In this document: positions 21,446 to 30,436 of the stretch, one piece after another
How the letters are laid out: every line of letters begins with the position of its first letter
How positions within the stretch are numbered: the stretch's first letter is position 1
Origin: Corynebacterium meridianum
GTDB taxonomy: Bacteria > Actinomycetota > Actinomycetes > Mycobacteriales > Mycobacteriaceae
Assembly: GCF_016342265.1 (NCBI RefSeq)
Contig: NZ_JAEIOS010000012.1
Location: forward strand, 1 to 64,000
Length of the DNA: 64,000 nt
Direction of reading: 5' to 3'
Notes under the pieces: model-generated
Told to the model about the DNA's origin: nothing
Databases searched by the model: none
The model's input: the letters and a program-made list of their open reading frames with translations, nothing else
Made by a program: the position numbers and the translations under genes

Positions 21446-23032
21446 GTGACTGACTCAAAGCAAGCTACCGCAACGAACCACCGCCCGGTGCTCGTCGTCG
21501 ATTTCGGCGCCCAGTACGCGCAGCTGATCGCCCGCCGGGTGCGTGAGGCACGGATCTACTCCGAGGTCGTCCCGCACACCGCCACCGTCGAGGAGATCAG
21601 GGCCAAGAACCCCGCCGCGCTGGTGCTCTCCGGTGGACCGTCCTCGGTCTACGCGGAGGGCGCGCCGGAGCTGCGCCCCGAGCTGCTCGACCTGGGGATT
21701 CCGGTGTTCGGTATCTGCTACGGCTTCCAGGCCATGACCCACGCTCTCGGGGGCACCGTGGCCAACACCGGGGACCGCGAGTACGGGCGCACCGATCTCA
21801 ACGTCAACGGCGGCGTCCTGCACGACGGCCTTGAGGCGACCCACAAGGTGTGGATGAGCCACGGCGACGCCGTGCACGCCGCACCCGAGGGATTCACCGT
21901 CACCGCGTCCTCCGCCGGCGCACCGGTCGCCGCCTTCGAGTGCGCGGAACGGTCCATGGCCGGTGTCCAGTACCACCCCGAGGTCCTGCACTCCCCGCAC
22001 GGCCAGGAGGTGCTGACCCGGTTCCTCACCGAGATCGCCGGGATCGAGCAGAACTGGACCGCGGCGAACATCGCCGACGAGCTCGTCGAGGCGGTCCGCG
22101 CGCAGATCGGACCGGAGGGGCGTGCGATCTGCGGACTGTCCGGTGGCGTCGACTCCGCCGTCGCCGCGGCACTGGTGCAGCGCGCCATCGGTGACCGGCT
22201 GACGTGCGTGTTCGTGGACCACGGTCTGCTGCGTGCCGGGGAGCGGGAACAGGTCGAGCGGGACTTCGTCGCCGCGACCGGCGCGAAGCTGGTCACCGTC
22301 CACGAGCAGGACGCCTTCCTGTCGAAGCTGGCCGGTGTCACCGACCCCGAGGCGAAGCGCAAGGCCATCGGCGCGGAGTTCATCCGTTCCTTCGAGCGCG
22401 CCGTCGCGGGTGTCCTCGAGTCCGCCCCCGAGGGATCCTCGGTGGACTTCCTGGTACAGGGCACCCTCTACCCGGACGTCGTCGAGTCCGGGGGCGGCTC
22501 CGGTACCGCGAACATCAAGAGCCACCACAACGTCGGTGGCCTGCCCGACGACGTCGAGTTCGAGCTCGTCGAGCCGCTCCGCCTGCTGTTCAAGGACGAG
22601 GTCCGTGCGGTCGGGCGGCAGCTCGGCCTGCCACAGGAGATCGTCAGCCGTCAACCCTTCCCGGGTCCGGGACTGGGTATCCGCATCATCGGTGAGGTCA
22701 CCGCCGAGCGACTGGAGACGCTGCGCGCCGCGGACCTCATCGCCCGGACCGAGCTCACCGCCGCGGGCCTGGACGAGGAGATCTGGCAGTGCCCCGTGGT
22801 GCTGCTCGCCGACGTCCGTTCCGTCGGTGTCCAGGGCGACGGACGCACCTACGGGCATCCGGTCGTGCTGCGCCCCGTGTCCTCCGAGGACGCGATGACC
22901 GCCGACTGGACCCGCATCCCCTACGACGTCCTGGAGCGCATCTCCACGCGCATCACCAACGAGGTCGCCGACGTCAACCGCGTCGTGCTCGACTGCACCT
23001 CGAAGCCCCCGGGAACGATCGAGTGGGAGTAG
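21446..23032 (+). CDS. guaA: GMP synthase (glutamine-hydrolysing)
   Basis: It converts XMP to GMP using ATP and glutamine. The N-terminal class I glutamine amidotransferase has its nucleophile in FGICYGF (C91) and the partner residues in QYHPEV (H177, E179). The ATP-pyrophosphatase domain starts with [11 protein letters not shown] (PP-loop SGGVDS at 232-237), and the C-terminal dimerisation domain ends in [14 protein letters not shown] at 21446 (VTDSKQ) gives the usual 528 residues; upstream in-frame sequence is not protein-like. The strong hairpin after the stop ends the guaB-guaB3-guaA block. Confidence 0.98.
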   Translation: MTDSKQATATNHRPVLVVDFGAQYAQLIARRVREARIYSEVVPHTATVEEIRAKNPAALVLSGGPSSVYAEGAPELRPELLDLGIPVFGICYGFQAMTHALGGTVANTGDREYGRTDLNVNGGVLHDGLEATHKVWMSHGDAVHAAPEGFTVTASSAGAPVAAFECAERSMAGVQYHPEVLHSPHGQEVLTRFLTEIAGIEQNWTAANIADELVEAVRAQIGPEGRAICGLSGGVDSAVAAALVQRAIGDRLTCVFVDHGLLRAGEREQVERDFVAATGAKLVTVHEQDAFLSKLAGVTDPEAKRKAIGAEFIRSFERAVAGVLESAPEGSSVDFLVQGTLYPDVVESGGGSGTANIKSHHNVGGLPDDVEFELVEPLRLLFKDEVRAVGRQLGLPQEIVSRQPFPGPGLGIRIIGEVTAERLETLRAADLIARTELTAAGLDEEIWQCPVVLLADVRSVGVQGDGRTYGHPVVLRPVSSEDAMTADWTRIPYDVLERISTRITNEVADVNRVVLDCTSKPPGTIEWE

Positions 23033-23050
23033 ATTCCGCTCCCGTTTAGT

Positions 23051-23087
23051 GAGGAAGGCCCCGCACACCGTGTGCGGGGCCTTCCTC
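23051..23087. terminator. Strong hairpin after guaA
   Basis: GAGGAAGGCCCCGCACAC (23051-23068) is followed after one base by its exact reverse complement (23070-23087). It serves the converging guaA and excalibur lipoprotein genes and is nearly a perfect palindrome. Confidence 0.9.
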
Positions 23088-23104
23088 CTGTCTCCGGCCG
23101 GGGA

Positions 23105-23557
23105 TCACTCGCAGGCGACGCCGTCGCCGTCGCGGTCGAGTTTCCGGCTGTACCCGGCGCTGCCCTCGTAGAGCGGGGCAGCGCCTGCCGCACGGGCCTC
23201 CCGGCAGTTCGAGAAGTGCGTGGACGCGGCGCGGGCTGGCGCCGGTGCGGGAGCGGGAGCGAGGAAGCCCTGCATCTGGGTGTTGGCCTCCGGCTCAGGC
23301 GCTGGCGCCGGTTCCCGCGACTCCGTGACCGTCGTCGTCTCGGTGACGGTCTCGGTCTCCGTGCTTGTCTCGGTCCGGACCTCGGTGGTGCTCACAGTGG
23401 TGGTTTCCGTGACCGTCACCCGGTCTCCCGTGTCCTCCCCGGCCGGCTCCTCCGGGTCATCGCAGGCGGTGAGCAGACCCAACGACAGGACGGCTCCGAG
23501 GGCGAGGGACGTGATCCGCGCGATACGTGCGGGTCCGGACCTGTGCTGGGGTGACAT
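23105..23557 (-). CDS. Lipoprotein with excalibur calcium-binding domain
   Basis: The 150-residue product has a signal with lipobox LLTAC (lipidated C32), a long low-complexity stalk of Thr/Glu/Val (VTVTETTTV and TSTETETVTETTT strings) and a Pro/Ala stretch (APAPAPA). It ends with an excalibur domain at about 115-150: FSNCREARAAGAAP and DRDGDGVACE, the DxDxDG calcium loop with two cysteines. It is predicted to sit on the outer face of the membrane with the domain displayed beyond the wall. The biological role of excalibur proteins is mostly unknown. Divergent from the multi-TM gene at 23856. Confidence 0.9.
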   Translation of the reverse strand: MSPQHRSGPARIARITSLALGAVLSLGLLTACDDPEEPAGEDTGDRVTVTETTTVSTTEVRTETSTETETVTETTTVTESREPAPAPEPEANTQMQGFLAPAPAPAPARAASTHFSNCREARAAGAAPLYEGSAGYSRKLDRDGDGVACE

Positions 23558-23855
23558 GGTTTTCCTCGATTCGGGTGGCTGAACGGTGCGGTGGGGATCC
23601 TGGGAAGGCCCGGAGAAACTCTCAGTTCTCCACGGTAGGTGATGCCGACCGGGTGATCTGCCGTATTCCGGTCATGCACCGCATCCGGGGGTACAGGATC
23701 CGCAGCTTTCGGCCCGGGCACCGCAAAACGACCCCGCGGACGGAGGAATCCGGCCTGGGTTACTGTGGGGGAAACACCACCGTCCGAGGTGGTCAGCTCT
23801 GCGTCCGGGCGCCGGATGGTCGGTCATGGCCCGGGCGGTACCCGTCGAAGAATAG

Positions 23856-26120
23856 GTGGCAGTCAACGTGGACAGGAATCCCGCACGTATCGTCCTCCCC
23901 GGTGTGATCAGTGCTCTGATCGCGGTCGTCGTGATGATCTTCATGCTCCTGGTGGTCGAAGGTGGCTCGATCGCCACCGCGATGCGGCTGGGGTATTCCG
24001 GGCCGACGCTCCAGGCGACGGCCACCGGTGCCGGCGACCTCGATCCGGAGGAGCAGGTGGAGCTGCAGCGGAAGATCGCCGATCTGGCGGATTCCCGGGG
24101 CATGTCGGTGCTGGCCTCCTCCAGCGGCGGTACCGGGGCGTTCGCGGTGCACGATCCGGACGGTCGCTTCCACGTCGCGGGCCTGGACGAGCTGGATGCG
24201 GAACTGGGGAAGGACCGCACCCTGATCTCCACCGCCCTGCCGGATCCCTCCGGGGAGTCGGCGCGCACACCGGTGCTGTCGGCGTCGCAGGAGCGGAGAT
24301 TCCTCCATGAGACGGTGTTCAGCACGCCTCTGGATCACCCGATCGCGGGGACGTTCCCCGCCGGTGCCCTGGTGGGCAAGACCCCGGTCGTGGCGCTGCA
24401 GGGCTTCGAGGTCCCGGGGCCCCGGGACACGTGGCTGTTCGCCGGTGACGGGGCACCCGAGAGCGCCGGCGCCGTCGGGGATGTTCTCCGGTCCGCCGGT
24501 CTCGATGATGTGGAGACGACCGTGGCGCTGCCCCGTTCCGGCAGTGACTTCGCCGGTTCCACGTTCGGGAAGTTCAGTGTCGCGACGATGCTGCTCCTGC
24601 TCGCCGTGGGCGGCGCTCTCAGTGTGACTCAGCTACGCCGTGTCGACGGCCGGGCAGGGCTGATCCGGTTCGCTTCCGTGCTCGCCGCGGGTGCCGGGGC
24701 CGGGGTGCTCGCGGTGTGGCTGGTGTACCTCGTCAGACTCAGTGCGACGACGCTCGTCGGTTTCGGGACGGTGTTCACCGTCGGGCTGCTGTCTCTGCTG
24801 TTGTGCGCCGTGATCTGGGCGGTGATCATGGGGGCCGTCCTGATCATCCCCGCGAAGATCTCCCTCGGCGACCTCGGGAAGGGGAGAGCTGTGGTGGACC
24901 GGAGGCGTGGTCTGCCCGGGGACCTGGCGTCTGTTCCGGGATGGGCGGTGCTCTGTGTCGTCGGTGGTCTCGTCCTCGGTATGGCGCTCACCTTCGCGAC
25001 AGCGCGCAGTGGCGGGGAGATGCGGGAGCTGGGGGTCGCGGCGAATGAACCGGACGGGCCCGTCAGCGTGCTGCGGACGTCCGACGTCGATCCCGAATTC
25101 CAGGCCCGGATGGAGGAGATTTCGAAGGCGTTCGAGGTACGCCCCGATCTGCTGGTGCTCGCCGGGGAGATGGAGGAGAATCCGGGTCTCACCGCGCAGA
25201 TCCCTGTCGCCGATGACAGGGTCCTGCTCATCGTCGGGCTGCCGGAGTCGATCCCGGCCACCGGCCAGCTCCGCCAGGGGGTCGCCGTGGTGTGGGGGGA
25301 CGCGGAGACCGTCACCGATTCCGCTGTCACCGATGGCCTCACCGTCATCCGGGAGGGGAACGATCCTGCGGCGGTGTCGATGCTGGACGGCACCGGTGCG
25401 CCGAACCGTCCGGACAACCGGCCCATCGTGGCCCTCACCCCGCGGGACTTCTCGGTTCTCGCCCCCGATCTGCTCCCGGGGACACGCGAACTCGCCGAAT
25501 CCGTCACGTGCCTCTGTGACCCGGATGAACTCATCGGGACGGCGTTTGCCCTCACCGGCCTGGTGGGGGATCAGGAGTCGGGTGATCGTGTCTACCCCAT
25601 AGCGCGTGACGGTGTGTACACCGATGTCCAGCGGTCCTCGGCCACGGCGGCCCTGTTGACCGCGTTGCTGTTCGCGGTGGCCCTCTCCGTGTTCTACCTG
25701 CTGACACTCACCGCCGGGGCCCGGATGTGGGAACGCCGTCGTGCCGACTACGCGGCGGACCGGGACGCGGGGGTCAGTGGTTTCGTGCTGCACCTGCGTC
25801 GTCAGTTGTTCACCGCCGTGCTCATCACGGTTCCCGTCGCCGTCGGTTTCCTGGTGGCCTACCGGCAGATCGCGGGCGGTGATCCCGCCCCCACGCTGTA
25901 CGGTGCACAGCTCGCGGGAGCGTGGATCGCTGTGCTCGTCGCCCATCTGCTGGTCGGGTCCCCGGGATTCGTGCGGGTCAGGGAGCTGCTCCGCACGGAG
26001 GACGGTGACCCGGATGCCGACCGCGCCGACCGGGACCGCGGCACCTGGTCCGACGGTCTGCGGGAACGGTTCCGGGCCGTCCTCCGGGGCGGGAGTGAAC
26101 CCGCCGGTCACTCGGTGTAG
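23856..26120 (+). CDS. Large multi-TM protein with two exported domains, function unknown
   Basis: The 754 residues include about eight hydrophobic segments: near 11-33, 241-258, 272-292, 299-331, 362-383, 597-620, 649-668 and 685-703. Two long soluble loops lie at about 35-238 and 385-595 and are probably outside. This TM-loop-TM cluster, TM-loop-TM cluster layout recalls duplicated FtsX/MacB-type permeases or bacteriocin-associated integral membrane proteins, but no ATPase gene is adjacent and no motif proves it. GTG at 23856 is used; a second GTG follows at 23868. Its end overlaps the end of the converging PspC gene by 13 bases. No better name can be supported. Confidence 0.8.
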   Translation: MAVNVDRNPARIVLPGVISALIAVVVMIFMLLVVEGGSIATAMRLGYSGPTLQATATGAGDLDPEEQVELQRKIADLADSRGMSVLASSSGGTGAFAVHDPDGRFHVAGLDELDAELGKDRTLISTALPDPSGESARTPVLSASQERRFLHETVFSTPLDHPIAGTFPAGALVGKTPVVALQGFEVPGPRDTWLFAGDGAPESAGAVGDVLRSAGLDDVETTVALPRSGSDFAGSTFGKFSVATMLLLLAVGGALSVTQLRRVDGRAGLIRFASVLAAGAGAGVLAVWLVYLVRLSATTLVGFGTVFTVGLLSLLLCAVIWAVIMGAVLIIPAKISLGDLGKGRAVVDRRRGLPGDLASVPGWAVLCVVGGLVLGMALTFATARSGGEMRELGVAANEPDGPVSVLRTSDVDPEFQARMEEISKAFEVRPDLLVLAGEMEENPGLTAQIPVADDRVLLIVGLPESIPATGQLRQGVAVVWGDAETVTDSAVTDGLTVIREGNDPAAVSMLDGTGAPNRPDNRPIVALTPRDFSVLAPDLLPGTRELAESVTCLCDPDELIGTAFALTGLVGDQESGDRVYPIARDGVYTDVQRSSATAALLTALLFAVALSVFYLLTLTAGARMWERRRADYAADRDAGVSGFVLHLRRQLFTAVLITVPVAVGFLVAYRQIAGGDPAPTLYGAQLAGAWIAVLVAHLLVGSPGFVRVRELLRTEDGDPDADRADRDRGTWSDGLRERFRAVLRGGSEPAGHSV

Positions 26121-27433
26121 ACCACGACCTTGCCCACGCCGTTCGACACGTCGAGGGTGAGTCGTTCGCCCTCGGCACCGGGGTTGTAGTCACCCGGTGT
26201 GCACACCAACTTGCCGACGCCGTTCGAGCAGTTCAGTGTGACCGGCACATCGGTCGGCAACCACAAGACGGTCTTGCCCACGCCGTTGGACACGTCCACC
26301 TTCCGGCTCTCGGTCAGCGGCTGCAGTCCACGCAGATCCAGTTCGGTTTTCCCGACACCGTTGTCCACGTCGGACGGGAGAGTGTCTCCGGACGTCGGGG
26401 CGATGCGGGTCGATGCGGTGTCACCCCCGACCCTGAAGTTGATCCTGGGGGTACCGCTCGCCGTGACGCTCAGGGCCACGACGGTACCGATTCCCAGGAT
26501 CAGCGCGGATTTGCGCAGACCTCCCCGGGAGAGCATCCCCACGCCGATCCCGGTTCCCCCGATGAGTGCCCCGACGCAGAACGTCCAGGCCACAGAGGGA
26601 ACGGTGAGGGCGAAGAACGCCGTACCGACACCGAGCGCGATCAGTCCGATCCCGCCCGCCGCTCCGATCACGAGTGCGATGATCCCGCCCGCGGTGATCC
26701 ACCGGCTCCTGGCGGGTGGCGGAGCCGGGACGGGACCCGGTTCCGGGAGGTTCCACAGCTCGGGTACCGTGCCCAGCGGATCCCAGTCGGGCGGCACCGG
26801 CTGTGCGTCCGGAATGTCGTAGCCCTCGGCGGGCTTCAGGTGCACGAGACCCGGATTCGGTGAGACCCTCATCCCGTTGTCTCCGGGTTCCGGTGACCGG
26901 GGGCCGGTGGTGCCGTCCGCTCCGTTACCGGTGGTGTCGGGGGAGATGACGAGCAGTCCCTCCGGGGGGTCCGGCTGCCGGTTGTGCAGCAGCCACCATG
27001 CGGCGAAGCCTGCGAGTGCCGTGAGCAGCGTCGACGAGGACAACACGTCGGAGGAACTGGCGGGCCAGGCGACCAGCAGCATGACGATGATCAGCGTGTA
27101 GCCGAGTGAACGTTCGCTCTTCAACCTGGGGTCGGAGCCCGCCCGGCTGATCGCCTCCACCGGGGACACCGGGACGGACCAGCGCGGCATGATGAGCCAC
27201 GCCAGGAGATAGAGCAGCACTCCACCACCGCACAGGGCCGCGACGGTGAAGGCGACACGGATGAGAGTGGGATCGACGTTGTAACGGGTACCGATCCCCT
27301 CGCAGACACCGGCGATCTTTCCGTTTCCACCCTGGTCGGAGGGGATGCGGGGCGGACGGGTCGCCCACATCTGACGCAGCGTGTCGCTGATGTCTCGGGT
27401 ACCGGGGGCCATGGGGGGAGGTGTGTTGTCCAT
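26108..27433 (-). CDS. PspC-domain membrane protein with C-terminal NGVGK repeats
   Basis: The 441-residue protein starts at ATG 27433 (MDNTPPPMAPG). A PspC domain lies at about residues 36-85 (GKIAGVCEGIGTRYNVDPT and a membrane helix), followed by more membrane helices, a Pro-rich cytoplasmic linker and further helices. The C-terminal part has four regularly spaced NGVGK motifs (about 355-441), as in the beta-solenoid-like domains of LiaF/DUF4097-type proteins. Such proteins sense or modulate envelope stress. It is divergent from a PspC-type histidine kinase, with a 13-bp inverted repeat in the shared promoter region. By gene neighbourhood the pair may correspond to the CgtSR8 region of C. 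glutamicum; that is from memory and uncertain. Confidence 0.85.
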   Translation of the reverse strand: MDNTPPPMAPGTRDISDTLRQMWATRPPRIPSDQGGNGKIAGVCEGIGTRYNVDPTLIRVAFTVAALCGGGVLLYLLAWLIMPRWSVPVSPVEAISRAGSDPRLKSERSLGYTLIIVMLLVAWPASSSDVLSSSTLLTALAGFAAWWLLHNRQPDPPEGLLVISPDTTGNGADGTTGPRSPEPGDNGMRVSPNPGLVHLKPAEGYDIPDAQPVPPDWDPLGTVPELWNLPEPGPVPAPPPARSRWITAGGIIALVIGAAGGIGLIALGVGTAFFALTVPSVAWTFCVGALIGGTGIGVGMLSRGGLRKSALILGIGTVVALSVTASGTPRINFRVGGDTASTRIAPTSGDTLPSDVDNGVGKTELDLRGLQPLTESRKVDVSNGVGKTVLWLPTDVPVTLNCSNGVGKLVCTPGDYNPGAEGERLTLDVSNGVGKVVVYTE

Positions 27434-27471
27434 GTCTTCATTCTGATCCCCGTGACGGTGGTGGCACATCA

Positions 27472-27508
27472 GGGACCACCCTGAATATCGGGAAATCAGG
27501 GTGGTCCC
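27472..27508. promoter_or_regulatory. Inverted repeat between the divergent PspC genes
   Basis: GGGACCACCCTGA (27472-27484) and TCAGGGTGGTCCC (27496-27508) are perfect 13-bp arms with an 11-base spacer, centred in the 113-base divergent region. The size and placement suggest an operator that controls both genes, most likely for the adjacent response regulator. Confidence 0.7.
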
Positions 27509-27546
27509 CGATGCCCCCTGAGGGGACCGGTGCGATCATTGGGATC

Positions 27547-28752
27547 ATGGCGACGCCCCCTGCTCCGGCCCAGACACCACCACGCCCCTATCCCCGCTTC
27601 ACCCGGATCCGTCAGGGGCGCGTCATCGGGGGAGTGGCCACAGGGCTGTCCCGGCACCTCGGGGTCGATGTGCGGGTCGTGCGGCTGCTGCTCGCCCTCA
27701 GCTGCCTGCTCAGTGGTGCCGGGGTGCTCTGCTACGCGCTGATCTGGGTGCTGTTCAGCCAGACCGACGGTGTTCCGGCCCCCGGATCACCGGACGGGGC
27801 GCCGGAGGCGTCACGGACGGATCATCTCCTGGTCGTGCTCGCCGTCGTCGGGGCACTGACGGCCTTTGCCCTGGTGGCCGGGTCGACGGCGGTGAGATGG
27901 TGGCCGCTTCTGATCATCGGGCTGGGAGCCGTCATCGTCTGGCGCACCTATGACCGCGGCATGGATTTCTCGGAGCTGCGCGGTGGGGTTCCCACGCTCC
28001 TGGCCGGCGGGACGCTCGTGCTCACCGGGATCGTTCTCGTGCTGGTGAACTGGGAGAATCGGCAGGCCTTCGGGACGACCCTCATGGCGGTGCTGCTCAC
28101 CCTCGCGGGGGTCGCGGTTCTCGGCGTGCCGCTCGGATTGAAGATGTGGGAGGAGCTTACCCTGGAACGCGCGGAACGCCTCGCGGCCGCCGAACGCGCC
28201 GAGATCGCCTCCCGACTGCACGATTCGGTCCTGCAGACACTCGCGCTGATCCAGAAGCGCGCCGGGGAGGACACGGAGATCGCCGCACTCGCGCGCAGTC
28301 AGGAACGCGAGCTCCGGCAGTGGCTGTTCGGCCAGCAGGAGAACTCCGCGGCAGGTGCCGCCACCACCGTGTTCGCCGCGCTGAAACTCGCGTGCGGGGA
28401 GGTCGAGGACACCTACTCCGTCCGGATCTCACCGGTCACCGTAGGCGCGGACGGTCCCCTCACCGAGACCACCCGGGCGGTCGCCCTCGCGGCCCGGGAA
28501 GCGATGGTCAACGCAGCCCGGCACTCCGGGGTGCGGGACATCGACGTCTACGCCGAGAATCTCGCCGGGGAACTGTCCGTCTACGTCCGGGACCGGGGCT
28601 GCGGATTCGACCCGGAGAAGATTCCGGACGGACACCACGGACTGACGGAATCGGTGCGGGGCCGGGTCACCCGCGCCGGCGGCACCGTGCAGATCAGATC
28701 CGCCCCCGGGGACGGTACCGAGGTCATACTCCGCGTACCCGTCGACGGGTAA
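27547..28752 (+). CDS. PspC-type sensor histidine kinase
   Basis: The 401-residue protein begins at ATG 27547. A PspC domain (about 17-75: GRVIGGVATGLSRHLGVD and a helix) leads into further membrane helices at about 94-112, 118-132, 148-168 and 176-196. The cytoplasmic dimerisation region has the phospho-acceptor in SRLHDSVLQTL (H225), a NarL/LiaS-class signature. A GHKL ATPase follows with REAMVNAARHSG (317-328), DRGCGFD (349-355) and GHHGLTESVRGR (362-373). It should phosphorylate the downstream response regulator, which is interrupted here. Few extracytoplasmic residues are present, so sensing is probably in the membrane, as with LiaS-type kinases. Confidence 0.92.
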   Translation: MATPPAPAQTPPRPYPRFTRIRQGRVIGGVATGLSRHLGVDVRVVRLLLALSCLLSGAGVLCYALIWVLFSQTDGVPAPGSPDGAPEASRTDHLLVVLAVVGALTAFALVAGSTAVRWWPLLIIGLGAVIVWRTYDRGMDFSELRGGVPTLLAGGTLVLTGIVLVLVNWENRQAFGTTLMAVLLTLAGVAVLGVPLGLKMWEELTLERAERLAAAERAEIASRLHDSVLQTLALIQKRAGEDTEIAALARSQERELRQWLFGQQENSAAGAATTVFAALKLACGEVEDTYSVRISPVTVGADGPLTETTRAVALAAREAMVNAARHSGVRDIDVYAENLAGELSVYVRDRGCGFDPEKIPDGHHGLTESVRGRVTRAGGTVQIRSAPGDGTEVILRVPVDG

Positions 28753-28797
28753 TCTCAGGGGTGGGCAGGCATGACAGGCGAGGTGGATGGAGCGGAC

Positions 28798-29496
28798 ATG
28801 ATCACGGTGTTTCTGGTGGATGACCACTCGGTGTTCCGCGCGGGGGTACGGGCGGAACTGGCCGGGGCGGTGGACATCGTCGGGGAAGCGGGCACCGTGG
28901 CCGAGGCGGTCGAAGGGATCATCTCGACGACCCCTGACGTCGTGCTGCTCGACGTCCACATGCCGGACGGCGGTGGATGCGCGGTGATCCGGGAGGTCCG
29001 CAACCGGTGCCCGGACACGGTGTTCCTCGCGTTGTCCGTGTCTGACGCCGCGGAGGACGTGATCGCCGTGATCCGTGAGGGGGCACGCGGCTACGTGACC
29101 AAGACGATCTCCGGAGAGGCGCTCGCTGACGCGGTGCGCCGGGTCCGGGACGGGGACGCGGTGTTCTCCCCGCGGCTCGCCGGATTCGTCCTCGACGCCT
29201 TCTGTGCGCCGGACGCCGGAGCCGGCGCCGGCGTGGTGGATGCGCCTGAGGCGGACGCCGCCGTCGAGAGGCAGTAGTCGGTACCGCAGGCGGATCCGAT
29301 CGTTGACGCGCTCACCCGACGGGAACTCGAGGTCCTGCGCCTGCTCGCCCGCGGCTACACCTACCGGGAGATCGGCGCGGAGCTGTTCATCTCGGTCAAG
29401 ACGGTGGAGACCCACGCCTCGAACATCCTGCGCAAGACCCAGCAGTCCAACCGGCACGCACTGACCCGGTGGGCGCAGTCCCATCAGCTGGACTGA
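28798..29496 (+). pseudogene. NarL/LuxR-type response regulator split by an in-frame amber codon
   Basis: From ATG 28798 (MITVFLVDDH) a complete receiver domain runs to about residue 125, with D52 as phosphorylation site in VVLLDVHMPDGG and the conserved TK at 101-102. A TAG at 29275-29277 (codon 160) then ends the frame in the linker. In the same frame, without a shift, the sequence continues to TGA at 29494 and encodes a normal LuxR-type HTH: LTRRELEVLRLLARGYTYRE and ISVKTVETHASNILRKT. The mutation is thus one nonsense codon (CAG to TAG would suffice) and not a frameshift. As written, the cell makes a receiver-only protein of 159 residues. The HTH part has no good start of its own. A sequencing error or readthrough cannot be excluded. 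Confidence 0.88.
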
Positions 29497-29583
29497 CGAA
29501 ACCTCCTTCCACCTGCGTTGACCGGGAATCATCCGGATCCGGCTTGAAATCGCCTTCCGGGTCGAGTTGACTGAGGGCGTGAA

Positions 29584-29599
29584 TGGCACACACGTTCGA
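29584..29599 (+). promoter_or_regulatory. LexA (SOS) box before imuA'
   Basis: TGGCACACACGTTCGA agrees at 13 of 16 positions with the actinobacterial SOS consensus TCGAACACATGTTCGA; the right half GTTCGA is perfect. Its position argues for a start of the imuA' gene downstream of it. Confidence 0.7.
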
Positions 29600-29611
29600 A
29601 TCAGTGGCGGT

Positions 29612-30436
29612 GTGGTCCGCGCACCCGATCTCTCCGGGCTGGACCGCCCGGAACGTGTCCGTGCCCTGAAGGCCGCTCTCGCGACGCTGGACGGCGGGGC
29701 GTCCCCCGTGACCGCGGCCGACCTCCGTTCCGCGTCCGTGCCCGGTACGACACCCGGAGGGAGACACCGTTCCCTGCCGGCCGCCGGGAAAACCGGTGCG
29801 GCCGGTGTCACCGCGCATTCCGTGGTCCCGGTCCCCGGGGTGCTCGCCGACTGCCTGCCCGGGGGCGGACTCCCGCGCCGCGCGATCACCGCGGCTGCGG
29901 ACTGCCCGGCGTTCATCATCGAACTCCTCGCCGCGGCGACAGGGGGCGGTTCCCACGTGGCCGTGGTCGGCTGGCCGGAGCTGCTGCTCACCGGCGTCGC
30001 CGAAGCCGGTGGGGACCTCGACTCGATCGTGGTCGTCCCGGACCCCGGGGACCGACCCTTCGCCGTCACCGGCATGCTCGTCGAGGGAATGGACATGGTC
30101 GTCCACCGCAGCGCCGAGAACGTACAGATCAATGCCACGCAGGCCCGACCGTTGCTCGCCAGGGTCCGGCGGGGGACCGCAGCCCTTCTCGTCGTCGGGG
30201 CCCGGTTCCCGGCACCCGCGGTACGGATCGGTGCGGACGTCACGGCCTATCACGGCGTCGGTGCCGGTTCAGGTCGGATCAGGGGGTTTGATGTCTCCCT
30301 GGAGATTGCGACGAAAGGGACACCGCCGCGGGAGGTGCTGCTGCGGGTGGGGCGGAATCCGGGCACTGATGATGTGCCGGTGGGCGCCCTCCGGGTGCCC
30401 CGGATTCCCGATCTGCGGGTGGTCCGGACGGGATGA
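29612..30436 (+). CDS. imuA': ImuA'-like mutasome accessory protein
   Basis: This protein of about 274 residues precedes imuB with a four-base overlap (ATGA), the standard arrangement of the SOS mutagenesis cassette. ImuA' is distantly RecA-like and bridges ImuB and DnaE2 in translesion synthesis. Visible features are LPGGGLPRRAITAAA, a degenerate RecA-type core with HVAVVGWPELLLTGVAEAGG, and ALLVVGARFPAPAVRIGADV. No intact Walker A motif is seen. The frame is open from TTG 29567 and GTG 29579, but a LexA box at 29584-29599 makes GTG 29612 the likelier start, possibly on a leaderless mRNA. DnaE2 is encoded 13 kb away at 43736. Confidence 0.85.
   Translation: MVRAPDLSGLDRPERVRALKAALATLDGGASPVTAADLRSASVPGTTPGGRHRSLPAAGKTGAAGVTAHSVVPVPGVLADCLPGGGLPRRAITAAADCPAFIIELLAAATGGGSHVAVVGWPELLLTGVAEAGGDLDSIVVVPDPGDRPFAVTGMLVEGMDMVVHRSAENVQINATQARPLLARVRRGTAALLVVGARFPAPAVRIGADVTAYHGVGAGSGRIRGFDVSLEIATKGTPPREVLLRVGRNPGTDDVPVGALRVPRIPDLRVVRTG

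Noticed and set aside
23856-26120. FtsX or MacB permease of an ABC exporter
   Set aside because: Topology is suggestive, but there is no adjacent ATPase and no conserved permease motif, so it is left unnamed.
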